A stretch of 64,000 nucleotides of DNA from DASXRU01 sp033856235 (GTDB taxonomy: Bacteria > Acidobacteriota > Blastocatellia > Pyrinomonadales > Pyrinomonadaceae), in assembly GCA_033856235.1 (NCBI GenBank), contig JAWVFI010000088.1, forward strand, positions 23,372-87,371, read 5' to 3'. The position numbers were made by a program, and so were the translations under genes. Shown here piece after piece: positions 16,251-23,977 of the stretch. The notes beneath the pieces are model-generated. The model ran no database searches and was not told the DNA's origin. It was given only the letters and a program-made list of their open reading frames with translations. The first letter of the stretch is position 1. Each line of letters begins with the position of its first letter.

Positions 16251-16361
16251 GGAGTGCGGTGGCGGAGCGAAGCGCCGACACCGCTTTCGATCCTCGGACC
16301 ATTGCTGAGAGACAATGCTAATCCAAAGCCTCGTCGCCGCTTCGCTCTGCCGGCGCACTCC
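16251..16361. repeat. MITE-like inverted-repeat element
   Basis: GGAGTGCGGTGGCGGAGCGA at the left end is mirrored, with a few mismatches, by the sequence ending GCCGGCGCACTCC at the right. The arms are roughly 35 bp, the total is about 111 bp, and no ORF lies inside. This is the typical build of a non-autonomous or REP-like element. Confidence 0.6.
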
Positions 16362-16582
16362 GTGATCATAAGCTCAATTCTGATGTTCAACTTTTCATCG
16401 CTGATTCGGTCTTTGGTTATTCTGGGTTATAATGGACATCATGTCTACTATTTAAAGGTTCGAAATAGGGGCGAAAATGAGAGACCAGAAATAATTGAAA
16501 ACAGCAAATTGCAGTCGTGGCTGCGTTTCCCCCACGAGGGAAGCACTTAGATTGCAATGGCAGAACCTGTGCTGAGGCGATA

Positions 16583-16843
16583 ATGGCAACCGAACCAACA
16601 CAACTGACAGGTAAAGTGGTCAAGGGTGTCATTGTCATTGAGAATGGTCAAAGGCTTCCCGATGGAACCGTGGTTAGAATCGAGCCAGTTGGAGAGACAG
16701 CGCCGCCTGATTCCGTTCCTGACGTAAACCAATTAAGAGAGATGCTGCTCAACCACGCCGGCGCGATCTCGGATTCTGAATTGCCCACCGACCTCTCGGA
16801 AAACCTGGATCACTACCTCTACGGAACGGCCAAAACTAAATGA
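16583..16843 (+). CDS. AF2212/DUF104-like antitoxin
   Basis: The 86-residue protein has the short beta-rich N-terminal motif of AF2212-like antitoxins ('LTGKVVKGVIVIENGQRLPD', then 'GTVVRIEPV') followed by a polar helical tail that would wrap a partner toxin. I start it at the ATG at 16583; the longer frame from 16517 has no support. The stop overlaps the ATG of the PIN gene (ATGA), the usual layout of a type II toxin-antitoxin pair. Since the toxin is frameshifted, the antitoxin is probably a remnant. Confidence 0.65.
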   Translation: MATEPTQLTGKVVKGVIVIENGQRLPDGTVVRIEPVGETAPPDSVPDVNQLREMLLNHAGAISDSELPTDLSENLDHYLYGTAKTK

Positions 16844-17249
16844 CCTCCGTGTTCGCCGATAGTGGTTACTATGTCGCATTACTCCTGCAAACCGATCAGA
16901 CTCATGATCGCGCGATTGAAGTAACAGGCCAACTGCGATATCCAATACTCACCACGCTTGGATATTGACTGAAGTGGCCAACACTTTTTCTGCTCCGCGC
17001 TTCCGTCCCGCCTTCGTATCTTTGTTTGATGATTTGCAGACAGATCCAAATATGCGGATCGTCGATGCTGAGCCGGGAATCTTTGCGCTGGGCATTGAGC
17101 GTTACCGAAATAGACTCGACAAGGATTGGTCGTTAACCGATTGTATTTCCTTCGTCGTAATGGAAAGCAAGGGAATAACAGAAGCTCTCACCGCTGACCA
17201 CCACTTTGAGCAAGTCGGATTCAAAGCTCTCCTGCTCAGAGAGCGTTAA
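16840..17249 (+). pseudogene. PIN-domain toxin, frameshifted
   Basis: The frame from the ATG at 16840 encodes a PIN start ('VFADSGYYVALLL', first acidic residue D7) but stops at about 16965. The rest of the domain continues in another frame: 'ILTEVANTF' (conserved E), 'DWSLTDCISFVVM' (conserved D) and 'ALTADHHFEQVGF'. Losing one base in the ACCACGCTTGG stretch near 16955 explains the break; restoring it would give an uninterrupted protein of about 136 residues. All catalytic acidic residues survive in the two pieces, so the damage is recent, or a sequencing error. PIN toxins are RNases. Confidence 0.75.
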
Positions 17250-17345
17250 CGGCTCGAAACCTAAAGTTTCCAAAACCTCCTGAGTATTCAAACCGTATTA
17301 CATCAGCATCGTCCCGCACTTGCCATCTGTTTAAGGAGAACATCC

Positions 17346-18080
17346 ATGCGTAAAGTTATCTTCGCCGCTGCCGTCTTGGCCCTCTTTGCGGTGTCTGCCG
17401 CGGCCCAAACCGCTGACGAAATTGTGGCCAAATACATAAAGACTGTGGGCGGGATGGAAAAGATTCAGGCCGTAAAGTCACTGCGGCGTACCGCCAAGGT
17501 CATCGCCGGCGGCGGGTTCGAGATTCCGATCGTCGAAGAAAACAAGCGCCCAAACTTCGTGCGTCAGGACGTTACGATTCAGGGTCTGACCGGCAGCAGC
17601 GCCTACGACGGCAAGACCGGATGGCGGATTACTCCGTGGCAGGGAAAGAAGGACCCGGAGACCATGAGTGAAGCGGAGCTCAAATCTATTATCGACTCGT
17701 CCGACTTTGATGGTCCCCTCGTCAATTACAAGCAAAAAGGCAACAAGGTCGAATACGTAGGTATGGACGAGGTCGAGGGCACGGATACTTTCAAGCTGAA
17801 AGTCACCATGGCCAATGGCGAAGTCCAGTATTTCTACATGGACACCGACTATTACGTTCCCATCAAGATTGATACCAAGCGCATGATTCGCGGAGCGGAA
17901 GTTGAGTTCGAAACCGTGCTGGGTGATTACAAGGAAGTTGACGGCTGGTACATCCCACATTCAATAGAGGTCGGCGGCAAAGGCAGTCAATTCAAACAAA
18001 AGATCGCCTACGAAAAGATTGAAGCCAACGTGCCAATCGACGATCGACGCTTTTCCATGCCAGCCGTCGTGAAACCATAA
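17346..18080 (+). CDS. LolA-like periplasmic protein
   Basis: The 244-residue protein has a clear signal peptide ('KVIFAAAVLALFAVSAAAQ', cleavage about residue 21) and an AAGGAG ribosome binding site before the ATG. The mature part begins 'ADEIVAKYIKTVGGMEKIQA', the opening helix seen in outer-membrane lipoprotein-sorting-like proteins. An all-beta half-barrel pattern follows ('FKLKVTMANGEVQYFYMDTD', 'GWYIPHSIEV'). The same type often stands next to peptidases or sortilin-like proteins in acidobacteria. It is 63 bp upstream of the sortilin-like gene and probably cotranscribed. The cargo is unknown. Confidence 0.7.
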   Translation: MRKVIFAAAVLALFAVSAAAQTADEIVAKYIKTVGGMEKIQAVKSLRRTAKVIAGGGFEIPIVEENKRPNFVRQDVTIQGLTGSSAYDGKTGWRITPWQGKKDPETMSEAELKSIIDSSDFDGPLVNYKQKGNKVEYVGMDEVEGTDTFKLKVTMANGEVQYFYMDTDYYVPIKIDTKRMIRGAEVEFETVLGDYKEVDGWYIPHSIEVGGKGSQFKQKIAYEKIEANVPIDDRRFSMPAVVKP

Positions 18081-18143
18081 CCGCAATTAAGGTCGCGGCG
18101 GCGCGCGAAACGATTAAAGAGAAAACCAGCAAGGAACAAACCT

Positions 18144-21100
18144 ATGATGCGAAAAATGGCCCCCGTCTTTTCCACCCTCGGTCTTTTTCTTCTGATGGGC
18201 GTAACCGCTGCGGCTCAGACACCGGCGCCGGTAAAAGTCGATTCCGAAACCATCTCCGGACTGGGCGCGCGGAACATCGGGTCCGCGGCGATGAGCGGGC
18301 GCATTACGTCGGTCGCTGCTACGAAGGAAGGTCAACGCCTGACGATCTATGTCGGCTCAGCCAGTGGCGGGGTATGGAAGTCCGTTAACGGCGGCACGAC
18401 GTTCAAGCCCGTGTTCGACAAAGAGCCGGTGCAATCCATTGGGGCGGTAACTGTCGATCCGAAAAACCCCAAAACGATCTGGGTGGGTACAGGCGAGTCC
18501 TGGACGCGCAACAGCACTTCCGTGGGAAATGGAATCTACAAGTCGACTGACGGCGGCGACAATTGGACCAATGTCGGCCTGAACGATTCTGAGCGCATTG
18601 CCAGGATCGTTGTCGACCCCAGTAACGCGAACAACGTCTACGTCTGCGCTCCCGGAAAGCTTTGGAGTGATGGCGATCAGCGCGGAGTTTACCGCACTAC
18701 CGACGGCGGTAAGACGTGGACGAAGATCTTAAAAGGCGCTAATGCCTCGACCGGCTGTTCAATGATGTCGATGGACAGCAAGAATCCTCAAATCTTGTAC
18801 GCCGGCATGTGGGACTTTCGTCGTCAGGGTTGGACATTTCGTTCCGGCGGTGATGGACCGAACGCCTTCAGCGGCAGCGGCCTCTTTAAGAGCATGGATG
18901 GCGGGACGTCGTGGACGGAACTTGATGAAAAGAACGCCAAAGGGCTCCCGCCAAAACCCTGGGGCCGCATCGCGACCGCCGTCGCCCCGGGAAAACCAAA
19001 TGTGGTCTATGCCACCATTGAAGCTGTCATGCCGAAGGACGGTCTTTATCGTTCTGACGATGGCGGGAAAACCTGGGTGGCGCTTGATCGCAGTCAGAAT
19101 ATGATTTGGCGCCCATGGTATTTCGCCAACCTGATCGTCGATCCAAAGGACGAGAACAAGCTGTACAAGACCGGCGGATCGCTGATCGCCAGCAACGACG
19201 GCGGCAAAAGCTTCAGTAACATCTCCGGCGCCGCGCATGGCGACTTTCACGACGTTTGGATCGATCCTGACAATACTGATCACTTAATTACTGGCGATGA
19301 TGGAGGTCTCTGGTATTCGTACGATGGCGGCAATCGCTGGTGGAAGGCTGAGAACCTGCCGGTTTCGCAGTTCTATCATGTCAGCGTGGATATGGACATG
19401 CCCTACCACGTTTACGGCGGACTGCAGGACAACAGTTCCTGGGTTGGCGACTCGCAGTATCCCGGAGGCATCACCAACAGCCGTTGGGAAAACATGTATG
19501 GCGGCGATGGCTTCTGGATGTTTGTTGACCCGTCAGACCCGACGTACATCTATGCTGAGTCGCAGGGCGGCAACATTGGCCGCGTCAATCGCAAGACCCA
19601 TGAATCGCGCGGTATTCAGCCACTTCCCCAGTACAAGGAAGGAAAGCTGCGCTTCAATTGGAACACCCCGATCCACATCAGTCCGACGCAGAACGGCACA
19701 GTGTATCTGGGCGGACAGTTTCTCTTTCGATCCAAAGATCATGGACAGACTTGGGAACGTATCTCGCCTGACCTGACTACCAACGATCCGGAAAAGCAGA
19801 AACAGGAGCAGTCAGGTGGAGTTACCGTGGACAATTCCTCCGCCGAAATGCACACGACGATCTACGCAATCGCTGAGTCACCCCGGAACCCCAATCTGAT
19901 CTGGGTGGGAACTGACGACGGCAATTTGCAGATCACCCGCAACGGCGGCAAGAGCTGGACAAATGTCGTCAGTAATATTTCCGGGTTGCCGCACAACGCC
20001 TGGGTTTCCTCGATCGACGCCGGACATTTTGCGGAAGGCACGGCTTACGCGACCTTCGACCTGCACATGCTCGGGGACATGCGGCCTTATGTTTACAAGA
20101 CGACCGACTTTGGCAAGACCTGGGCGTCCGTGGTGCCGGCAAATAGCCGCATGCGCGGGTATGCCCATGTGGTTAAGGAAGACACGGTCAACAGCGATTT
20201 GATCTTTGTCGGGACGGAATTCGGTTTATGGATCTCTCTGGATAACGGAAAACAGTGGGCCCAGTACAAAGGCGGCGACCTGCCCAGCGTCGCAGTACGC
20301 GATCTGGCGATTCACCCTCGCGATCATGATTTGGTCATTGCTACGCACGGACGCGGCATCTGGATCATCGACGACATCTCGCCGTTGCGCACCCTGACGC
20401 CGGAGACCCTGGCCAAGGAAGCCGACTTCCTGCAGGGCAAGCCCGTGGTCCAACAGATCTCCGCGGGCGGCGGTTGGGCGAATGGTGATGCCTCGTTCAC
20501 CGGATCAAATCCACCGGACGAAGCCGTGATTGTCTTCTATCAAAAGAAGCGACATATCTTCGGCGACATGAAGATCGAAGTCTTTGATCCCGCAGGCAAA
20601 CTCGTAAGCACGATTCCCAGCAGCAAGCGGCGCGGATTGAACCGCGTGGTCTGGTCCATGCGAATGAAGGGACCGCGAGTTCCGCCGGCGGCCAGCGCTG
20701 CCTTCGGCGCAACTGTTGGCCCAAGAGTCTTGCCCGGGACTTACACCGTAAAACTGACTAAGGACAAAAACGTCTATACAAAGTCGTTGCAAATCATTTC
20801 CGATCCACGCGCCACCCATACCGCGAAGGACCGAAAAGCACAGTTTGATCTGGCAATGAAGCTCTACAACCTGCTGAATGAAATGTCATTTGCGGTTGAG
20901 CGCATCAACGGCGTGCGGATGGCATTGGAAGCGCGAGCTGCGAAGCTGCCGGCGAACGATCCATTGGCGGAGCGACTGCGCGCGGCCGCGAAGCAAGTCG
21001 ATGAGCTGCGGCGCAAGATTGTCGCGACTAAGGAAGGCGGCGCGATCACCGGCGAAGAACGTTTGCGCGAAAATCTGGCTGACCTTTATTCCAACGTGAA

Positions 21101-21293
21101 TGGCTATGAAGGGCGCCCCTCGCAAACTCAAGTCGACCGTACGGATGCGATCGCCCGCGAGTTAGCCGACGTGGTCAAAGATTTCGACGCTTGGCTGGCG
21201 AGAGAATTGCCGGGCATTAACTCGGCGCTGGCAGGAAAAGGTCAGGAACCAATCACACCGATGACGCGCGCTGACTGGGAAAAGAAAGATTAG
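18144..21293 (+). CDS. Sortilin/VPS10-like BNR-repeat exported protein
   Basis: The 1049-residue protein starts with a signal peptide ('FSTLGLFLLMGVTAAAQ'). Most of it is a beta-propeller with many Asp-box (BNR) repeats of the form S-x-D-x-G-x-x-W, for example 'KSTDGGDNW', 'RTTDGGKTW', 'RSDDGGKTW', 'KTTDFGKTW'. After about residue 780 come a beta-sandwich-like part and a charged helical tail (about 900-1010). Proteins of this kind are annotated as glycosyl hydrolases or sortilin-like, but the catalytic residues of sialidases are not evident. An AAGGAA ribosome binding site precedes the ATG. It is probably periplasmic or cell-surface; function is not proven. Confidence 0.8.
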   Translation: MMRKMAPVFSTLGLFLLMGVTAAAQTPAPVKVDSETISGLGARNIGSAAMSGRITSVAATKEGQRLTIYVGSASGGVWKSVNGGTTFKPVFDKEPVQSIGAVTVDPKNPKTIWVGTGESWTRNSTSVGNGIYKSTDGGDNWTNVGLNDSERIARIVVDPSNANNVYVCAPGKLWSDGDQRGVYRTTDGGKTWTKILKGANASTGCSMMSMDSKNPQILYAGMWDFRRQGWTFRSGGDGPNAFSGSGLFKSMDGGTSWTELDEKNAKGLPPKPWGRIATAVAPGKPNVVYATIEAVMPKDGLYRSDDGGKTWVALDRSQNMIWRPWYFANLIVDPKDENKLYKTGGSLIASNDGGKSFSNISGAAHGDFHDVWIDPDNTDHLITGDDGGLWYSYDGGNRWWKAENLPVSQFYHVSVDMDMPYHVYGGLQDNSSWVGDSQYPGGITNSRWENMYGGDGFWMFVDPSDPTYIYAESQGGNIGRVNRKTHESRGIQPLPQYKEGKLRFNWNTPIHISPTQNGTVYLGGQFLFRSKDHGQTWERISPDLTTNDPEKQKQEQSGGVTVDNSSAEMHTTIYAIAESPRNPNLIWVGTDDGNLQITRNGGKSWTNVVSNISGLPHNAWVSSIDAGHFAEGTAYATFDLHMLGDMRPYVYKTTDFGKTWASVVPANSRMRGYAHVVKEDTVNSDLIFVGTEFGLWISLDNGKQWAQYKGGDLPSVAVRDLAIHPRDHDLVIATHGRGIWIIDDISPLRTLTPETLAKEADFLQGKPVVQQISAGGGWANGDASFTGSNPPDEAVIVFYQKKRHIFGDMKIEVFDPAGKLVSTIPSSKRRGLNRVVWSMRMKGPRVPPAASAAFGATVGPRVLPGTYTVKLTKDKNVYTKSLQIISDPRATHTAKDRKAQFDLAMKLYNLLNEMSFAVERINGVRMALEARAAKLPANDPLAERLRAAAKQVDELRRKIVATKEGGAITGEERLRENLADLYSNVNGYEGRPSQTQVDRTDAIARELADVVKDFDAWLARELPGINSALAGKGQEPITPMTRADWEKKD

Positions 21294-21377
21294 CGAATAA
21301 CGGGGTCTAGAGTACAAAGCCTTAGCTTGCATGTTTGGGAACGGCAACCTAAAGGTTGAACTCTGAGCGCCTCGATT

Positions 21378-22883
21378 TCACGGAACTAGTTCCAGCAGGT
21401 CCGCCAGGCGCTGGTAGGCTTTGCGTGCGGCGCGTAACTCCCGGTCGTGTTGCCTGGTCAGAGCGGCAATGTTCCCGTCGCAAAACGGGCAGACTTTTGT
21501 ATCGCGCCTGACATGCCGTTGGCAGCTGCGGCAAATTATCAAACTCGCCGATCCATTTGCCGAAGTCGGTTTTGGCTGTTTCCTCCCCCGGCCATTCTTG
21601 ACTGATCCGATCTGCACCAGCGCACTTCCTGACAGAGGTATCGCACCCACAGTTGCCCCGAGCTGCTCTTCCCCGCCAGCCGAACTCACTCGAGATGCGT
21701 CCCGGCCATCGGCTTTCTCCAGGATTAGCTCGAACCGCCCGTGATCGAACGGAATGCCGGGCGCTTTCTCGACCTGGGCAATTCTCTCGCGCAGCCCCTG
21801 CTTTGATAATTCCAGCGTCCGGTGATGACAATAAGGATTGTTGCCGGCCCGGCCAAACAGGACGTGCGTGGTCCAGGTGCAGCCCGCTTTGCACACGTCG
21901 GCGTAGTAACAACCGCGGCAAAAGCCCCACAAGTCTTCAGTGGTCCGCTCACGATTGATACTTAGCTCATCAGTTTTCCACCAGATGTGATCGAGCGTCA
22001 GATCGCGTATGTTCCCGCCAGAGTAAGGTGAGGTCGGCAGCGAAGGGCAACCTTTGATGGTTCCATCCGCTTCGATCCCGAGTGTGTTTTCTCCGGCATT
22101 ACAACTGGTCCAATAGACTCGCTCGTCGCCGCTGCCGCGCCACAACGATTCATAAGGACCGAAGTAACCAATGTTATTTCCTGGCTGGAGCAACAATCCC
22201 TGGTCTGCGCCCTCCTGATAGAGTTCGGCCAGCAGCGGCATCAATTCCAACATTTCATAGGGTTGGAGTAAGAGTTCCGGATGATCTGCGGCCCTTCCCA
22301 TTGCGACTGTGAGTTGAATTTGCCAGTTCCGGGCGCCGGCGGCTATGAACAGGCCCATCAAATCGCGCAACTGGGGAATCACCAGCGATGTAATTTGAGT
22401 ATTGACGCTGGCGGTGATGCCATACTTCTTCACAGCTTCAAGGGCGTTGAAGGCCGCGGTGAAGGAACCCTTCACGCCTCTCAACCTGTCGTGGACATCT
22501 TCCAGGCCGTCGATCGATAGACCCACGGCTTGCAATCCAGCGGCGACGGCTGCCTCGAGGCGTTGTTCGCTCAAATGCAGGCCGCCCGACTGCAGCGTGC
22601 AGTCCATGCCCTGGTTCCGGATCTCACGAATGATTTGCAGCCAGTCGCGGCGGAGGTAGGCTTCGCCGCCGATCAGAGTCACTTCACGAGTGCCCATGGC
22701 GGCGAGTTGCCGCACGAGATCGAGGCATTCGTCAGTCGTCAGCTCTTCGGACCGGCGCTTGCCGGCCCGGGAACCGCAGTGCTGGCATTTGAGATCGCAA
22801 GCAAGCGTCAGCTCCCAGACGGCGTGCACAGGTGTAAACGCCGAGCGATCTTTGGAAGAAAGATAGCGCGTCGGTTCGGGCAT
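21378..22883 (-). CDS. Radical SAM/SPASM peptide maturase of the Y-x(10)-GDL 'trio' type
   Basis: The protein has about 501 residues. The radical SAM cluster motif is CX3CX2C at C29, C33 and C36 ('LACDLKCQHCGS'), followed by 'EVTLIGGEAYLR'. The SPASM region has 'GTIKGCPSLP' and 'CRGCYYADVCKAGCTW' for auxiliary Fe-S clusters. The C-terminus carries an extra zinc-ribbon-like pair ('CRSCQRH' and 'CPFC'). It lies 19 bp downstream of the first of three paralogous peptides, the exact arrangement for which the bioinformatic family 'Y_X(10)_GDL-associated radical SAM' was defined, as I recall. I placed the start at the ATG at 22883, just after the peptide stop; the longer frame to 22916 overlaps the peptide. 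It probably modifies the peptides. Confidence 0.85.
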   Translation of the reverse strand: MPEPTRYLSSKDRSAFTPVHAVWELTLACDLKCQHCGSRAGKRRSEELTTDECLDLVRQLAAMGTREVTLIGGEAYLRRDWLQIIREIRNQGMDCTLQSGGLHLSEQRLEAAVAAGLQAVGLSIDGLEDVHDRLRGVKGSFTAAFNALEAVKKYGITASVNTQITSLVIPQLRDLMGLFIAAGARNWQIQLTVAMGRAADHPELLLQPYEMLELMPLLAELYQEGADQGLLLQPGNNIGYFGPYESLWRGSGDERVYWTSCNAGENTLGIEADGTIKGCPSLPTSPYSGGNIRDLTLDHIWWKTDELSINRERTTEDLWGFCRGCYYADVCKAGCTWTTHVLFGRAGNNPYCHHRTLELSKQGLRERIAQVEKAPGIPFDHGRFELILEKADGRDASRVSSAGGEEQLGATVGAIPLSGSALVQIGSVKNGRGRKQPKPTSANGSASLIICRSCQRHVRRDTKVCPFCDGNIAALTRQHDRELRAARKAYQRLADLLELVP

Positions 22884-22902
22884 GATTTGTTCCCGCCGGG
22901 TT

Positions 22903-23106
22903 TTATTTGCCGGCAATTTTTTTCTCTAACGCGACGAGGGCGGCTTTGACCTCGCTAAGCTGTTTGCGTGCCTCCGCGGCCACTTTCTTCATCTCCGCTG
23001 CGTTGCCGCGCTTGATTGCATCCCGGATTGGTGGGCCGTACAGCGCGCGGATGGGCGAAGTCTTTTTTGGTGTCGCAGTTTTCCTGGTTGATTTACGTGC
23101 TGGCAT
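22903..23106 (-). CDS. Trio peptide 1 (Y-x10-GN), radical SAM substrate candidate
   Basis: This 67-residue peptide has a very basic leader ('MPARKSTRKTATPKKTS') and a core 'YGPPIRDAIKRGNAAEM', in which Tyr is followed by ten residues and Gly-Asn. A helical tail follows ('VKAALVALEKKIAGK'). The start at 23106 has an AAGGAGA ribosome binding site; an upstream extension to 23190 would run through non-coding repeat DNA. It is the copy closest to the maturase. The GN in place of GD is a departure from the other two. Confidence 0.8.
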   Translation of the reverse strand: MPARKSTRKTATPKKTSPIRALYGPPIRDAIKRGNAAEMKKVAAEARKQLSEVKAALVALEKKIAGK

Positions 23107-23160
23107 AGCTTCTCCTTGAGGGTTAGCGTGAGTGTAGGAAATGGGGTTGTTCCCCGATTT

Positions 23161-23230
23161 GTAACGCAAACTGGTAGTTTGCGATGGCAACAGAATTCAA
23201 TGAGCGCGCAAACTAAACAGTTTGCGTTAC
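23161..23230. repeat. Palindromic GTAACGCAAACT repeat, copy A
   Basis: GTAACGCAAACT at the left end is mirrored by AGTTTGCGTTAC at the right, with inner hairpin sequences (TAGTTTGCG and CGCAAACT). It is about 70 bp and lies between peptides 1 and 2. It belongs to a family with copies at 23954, 26889, 30930 and 56610. Confidence 0.8.
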
Positions 23231-23292
23231 CGAACCCCGAAGCAGGCGCGCCCTGGCAACGGGTTTGCGAAATCATGAACGCAGCAGGGTCA

Positions 23293-23538
23293 TTATTTGC
23301 CGATCGACTTCTCAAGTTCGTCCAGAGCCGTCTGGACGTCTGAGACGTGGCGTCGCGCCACTGCCGCCAGTTGTCGCATTTCGCTAACGTCGCCGCGCTT
23401 GATCGCATCGCGAATCGGGATGCCGTACAACACTATCCGACCGGCGCTGACTGCCTTCAGGTCGAGGGGCTTCCCTTTTGCGGCGGCTTTGGTGGAGGAC
23501 TTTTTCGCGGATTTCTTGGGAGGTTTTCTTGCGGGCAT
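23293..23538 (-). CDS. Trio peptide 2 (Y-x10-GD), radical SAM substrate candidate
   Basis: This 81-residue paralogue of the flanking peptides has a Lys-rich leader starting 'MPARKPPKKSAKK' and the core 'YGIPIRDAIKRGDVSEM' (Tyr, ten residues, Gly-Asp). A helical tail follows ('VSDVQTALDELEKSIGK'). The ATG has an AAAGGAC ribosome binding site. The strong conservation of YGxPIR(D/E)AIxRG across all three copies, against variable leaders, points to the core as the modification target. Confidence 0.8.
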   Translation of the reverse strand: MPARKPPKKSAKKSSTKAAAKGKPLDLKAVSAGRIVLYGIPIRDAIKRGDVSEMRQLAAVARRHVSDVQTALDELEKSIGK

Positions 23539-23591
23539 AATTGTCCTTTCCGGGCGTAGATCCCGTTAATTGGTTGGTCTGGAGTTGTGAA

Positions 23592-23834
23592 TCAAGCTCC
23601 GGATTTCTTCAGAGAGCTTTCAAGCTTTGCGAGGGCAAAGCTGACTTCGCTAAACCACTTGCGGGTGCTGGCAGCCAACATTCTCATCTCGCGCATATCT
23701 CCACGCGCAATTGCCTCGCGAATGGGCACACCATACGGCGGTACAGCGCCGCCCCTGGCAGCCGCGGAACTTGCTTTGCCGACCTTTGACGATGATGCTT
23801 TACGGGTTTGAGGAGTTTTCTTGCGAGCAGGCAT
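23592..23834 (-). CDS. Trio peptide 3 (Y-x10-GD), radical SAM substrate candidate
   Basis: This 80-residue paralogue has the leader 'MPARKKTPQTRKASSSKVGK', the core 'YGVPIREAIARGDMREM' and a helical tail ending 'LAKLESSLKKSGA'. A GGGAGG ribosome binding site precedes the ATG. It is the first of the three in transcription order. The leader is longer and more Ser/Ala-rich than in the other copies. Confidence 0.8.
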   Translation of the reverse strand: MPARKKTPQTRKASSSKVGKASSAAARGGAVPPYGVPIREAIARGDMREMRMLAASTRKWFSEVSFALAKLESSLKKSGA

Positions 23835-23953
23835 TAAGGGCCTCCCTTGTCTTCGTTAGGTGAAGGTTACAAAAAGCAAAGACGACACAAAGAATAGGTG
23901 CTTAATAGTTTATTGCGCCCGGCATGTCAAGAGTTTCTGTACCGCGCTAGTGG

Positions 23954-23977
23954 CCGCAAAGTAACAGTTTGCGTTAC
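23954..23977. repeat. Palindromic GTAACGCAAACT repeat, half copy B
   Basis: Only the right arm is present (CGCAAAGTAACAGTTTGCGTTAC). Its final GTTAC contains the stop codon (TAA on the minus strand, 23974-23976) of the phosphoribosyltransferase/AMMECR1 gene. Confidence 0.7.
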
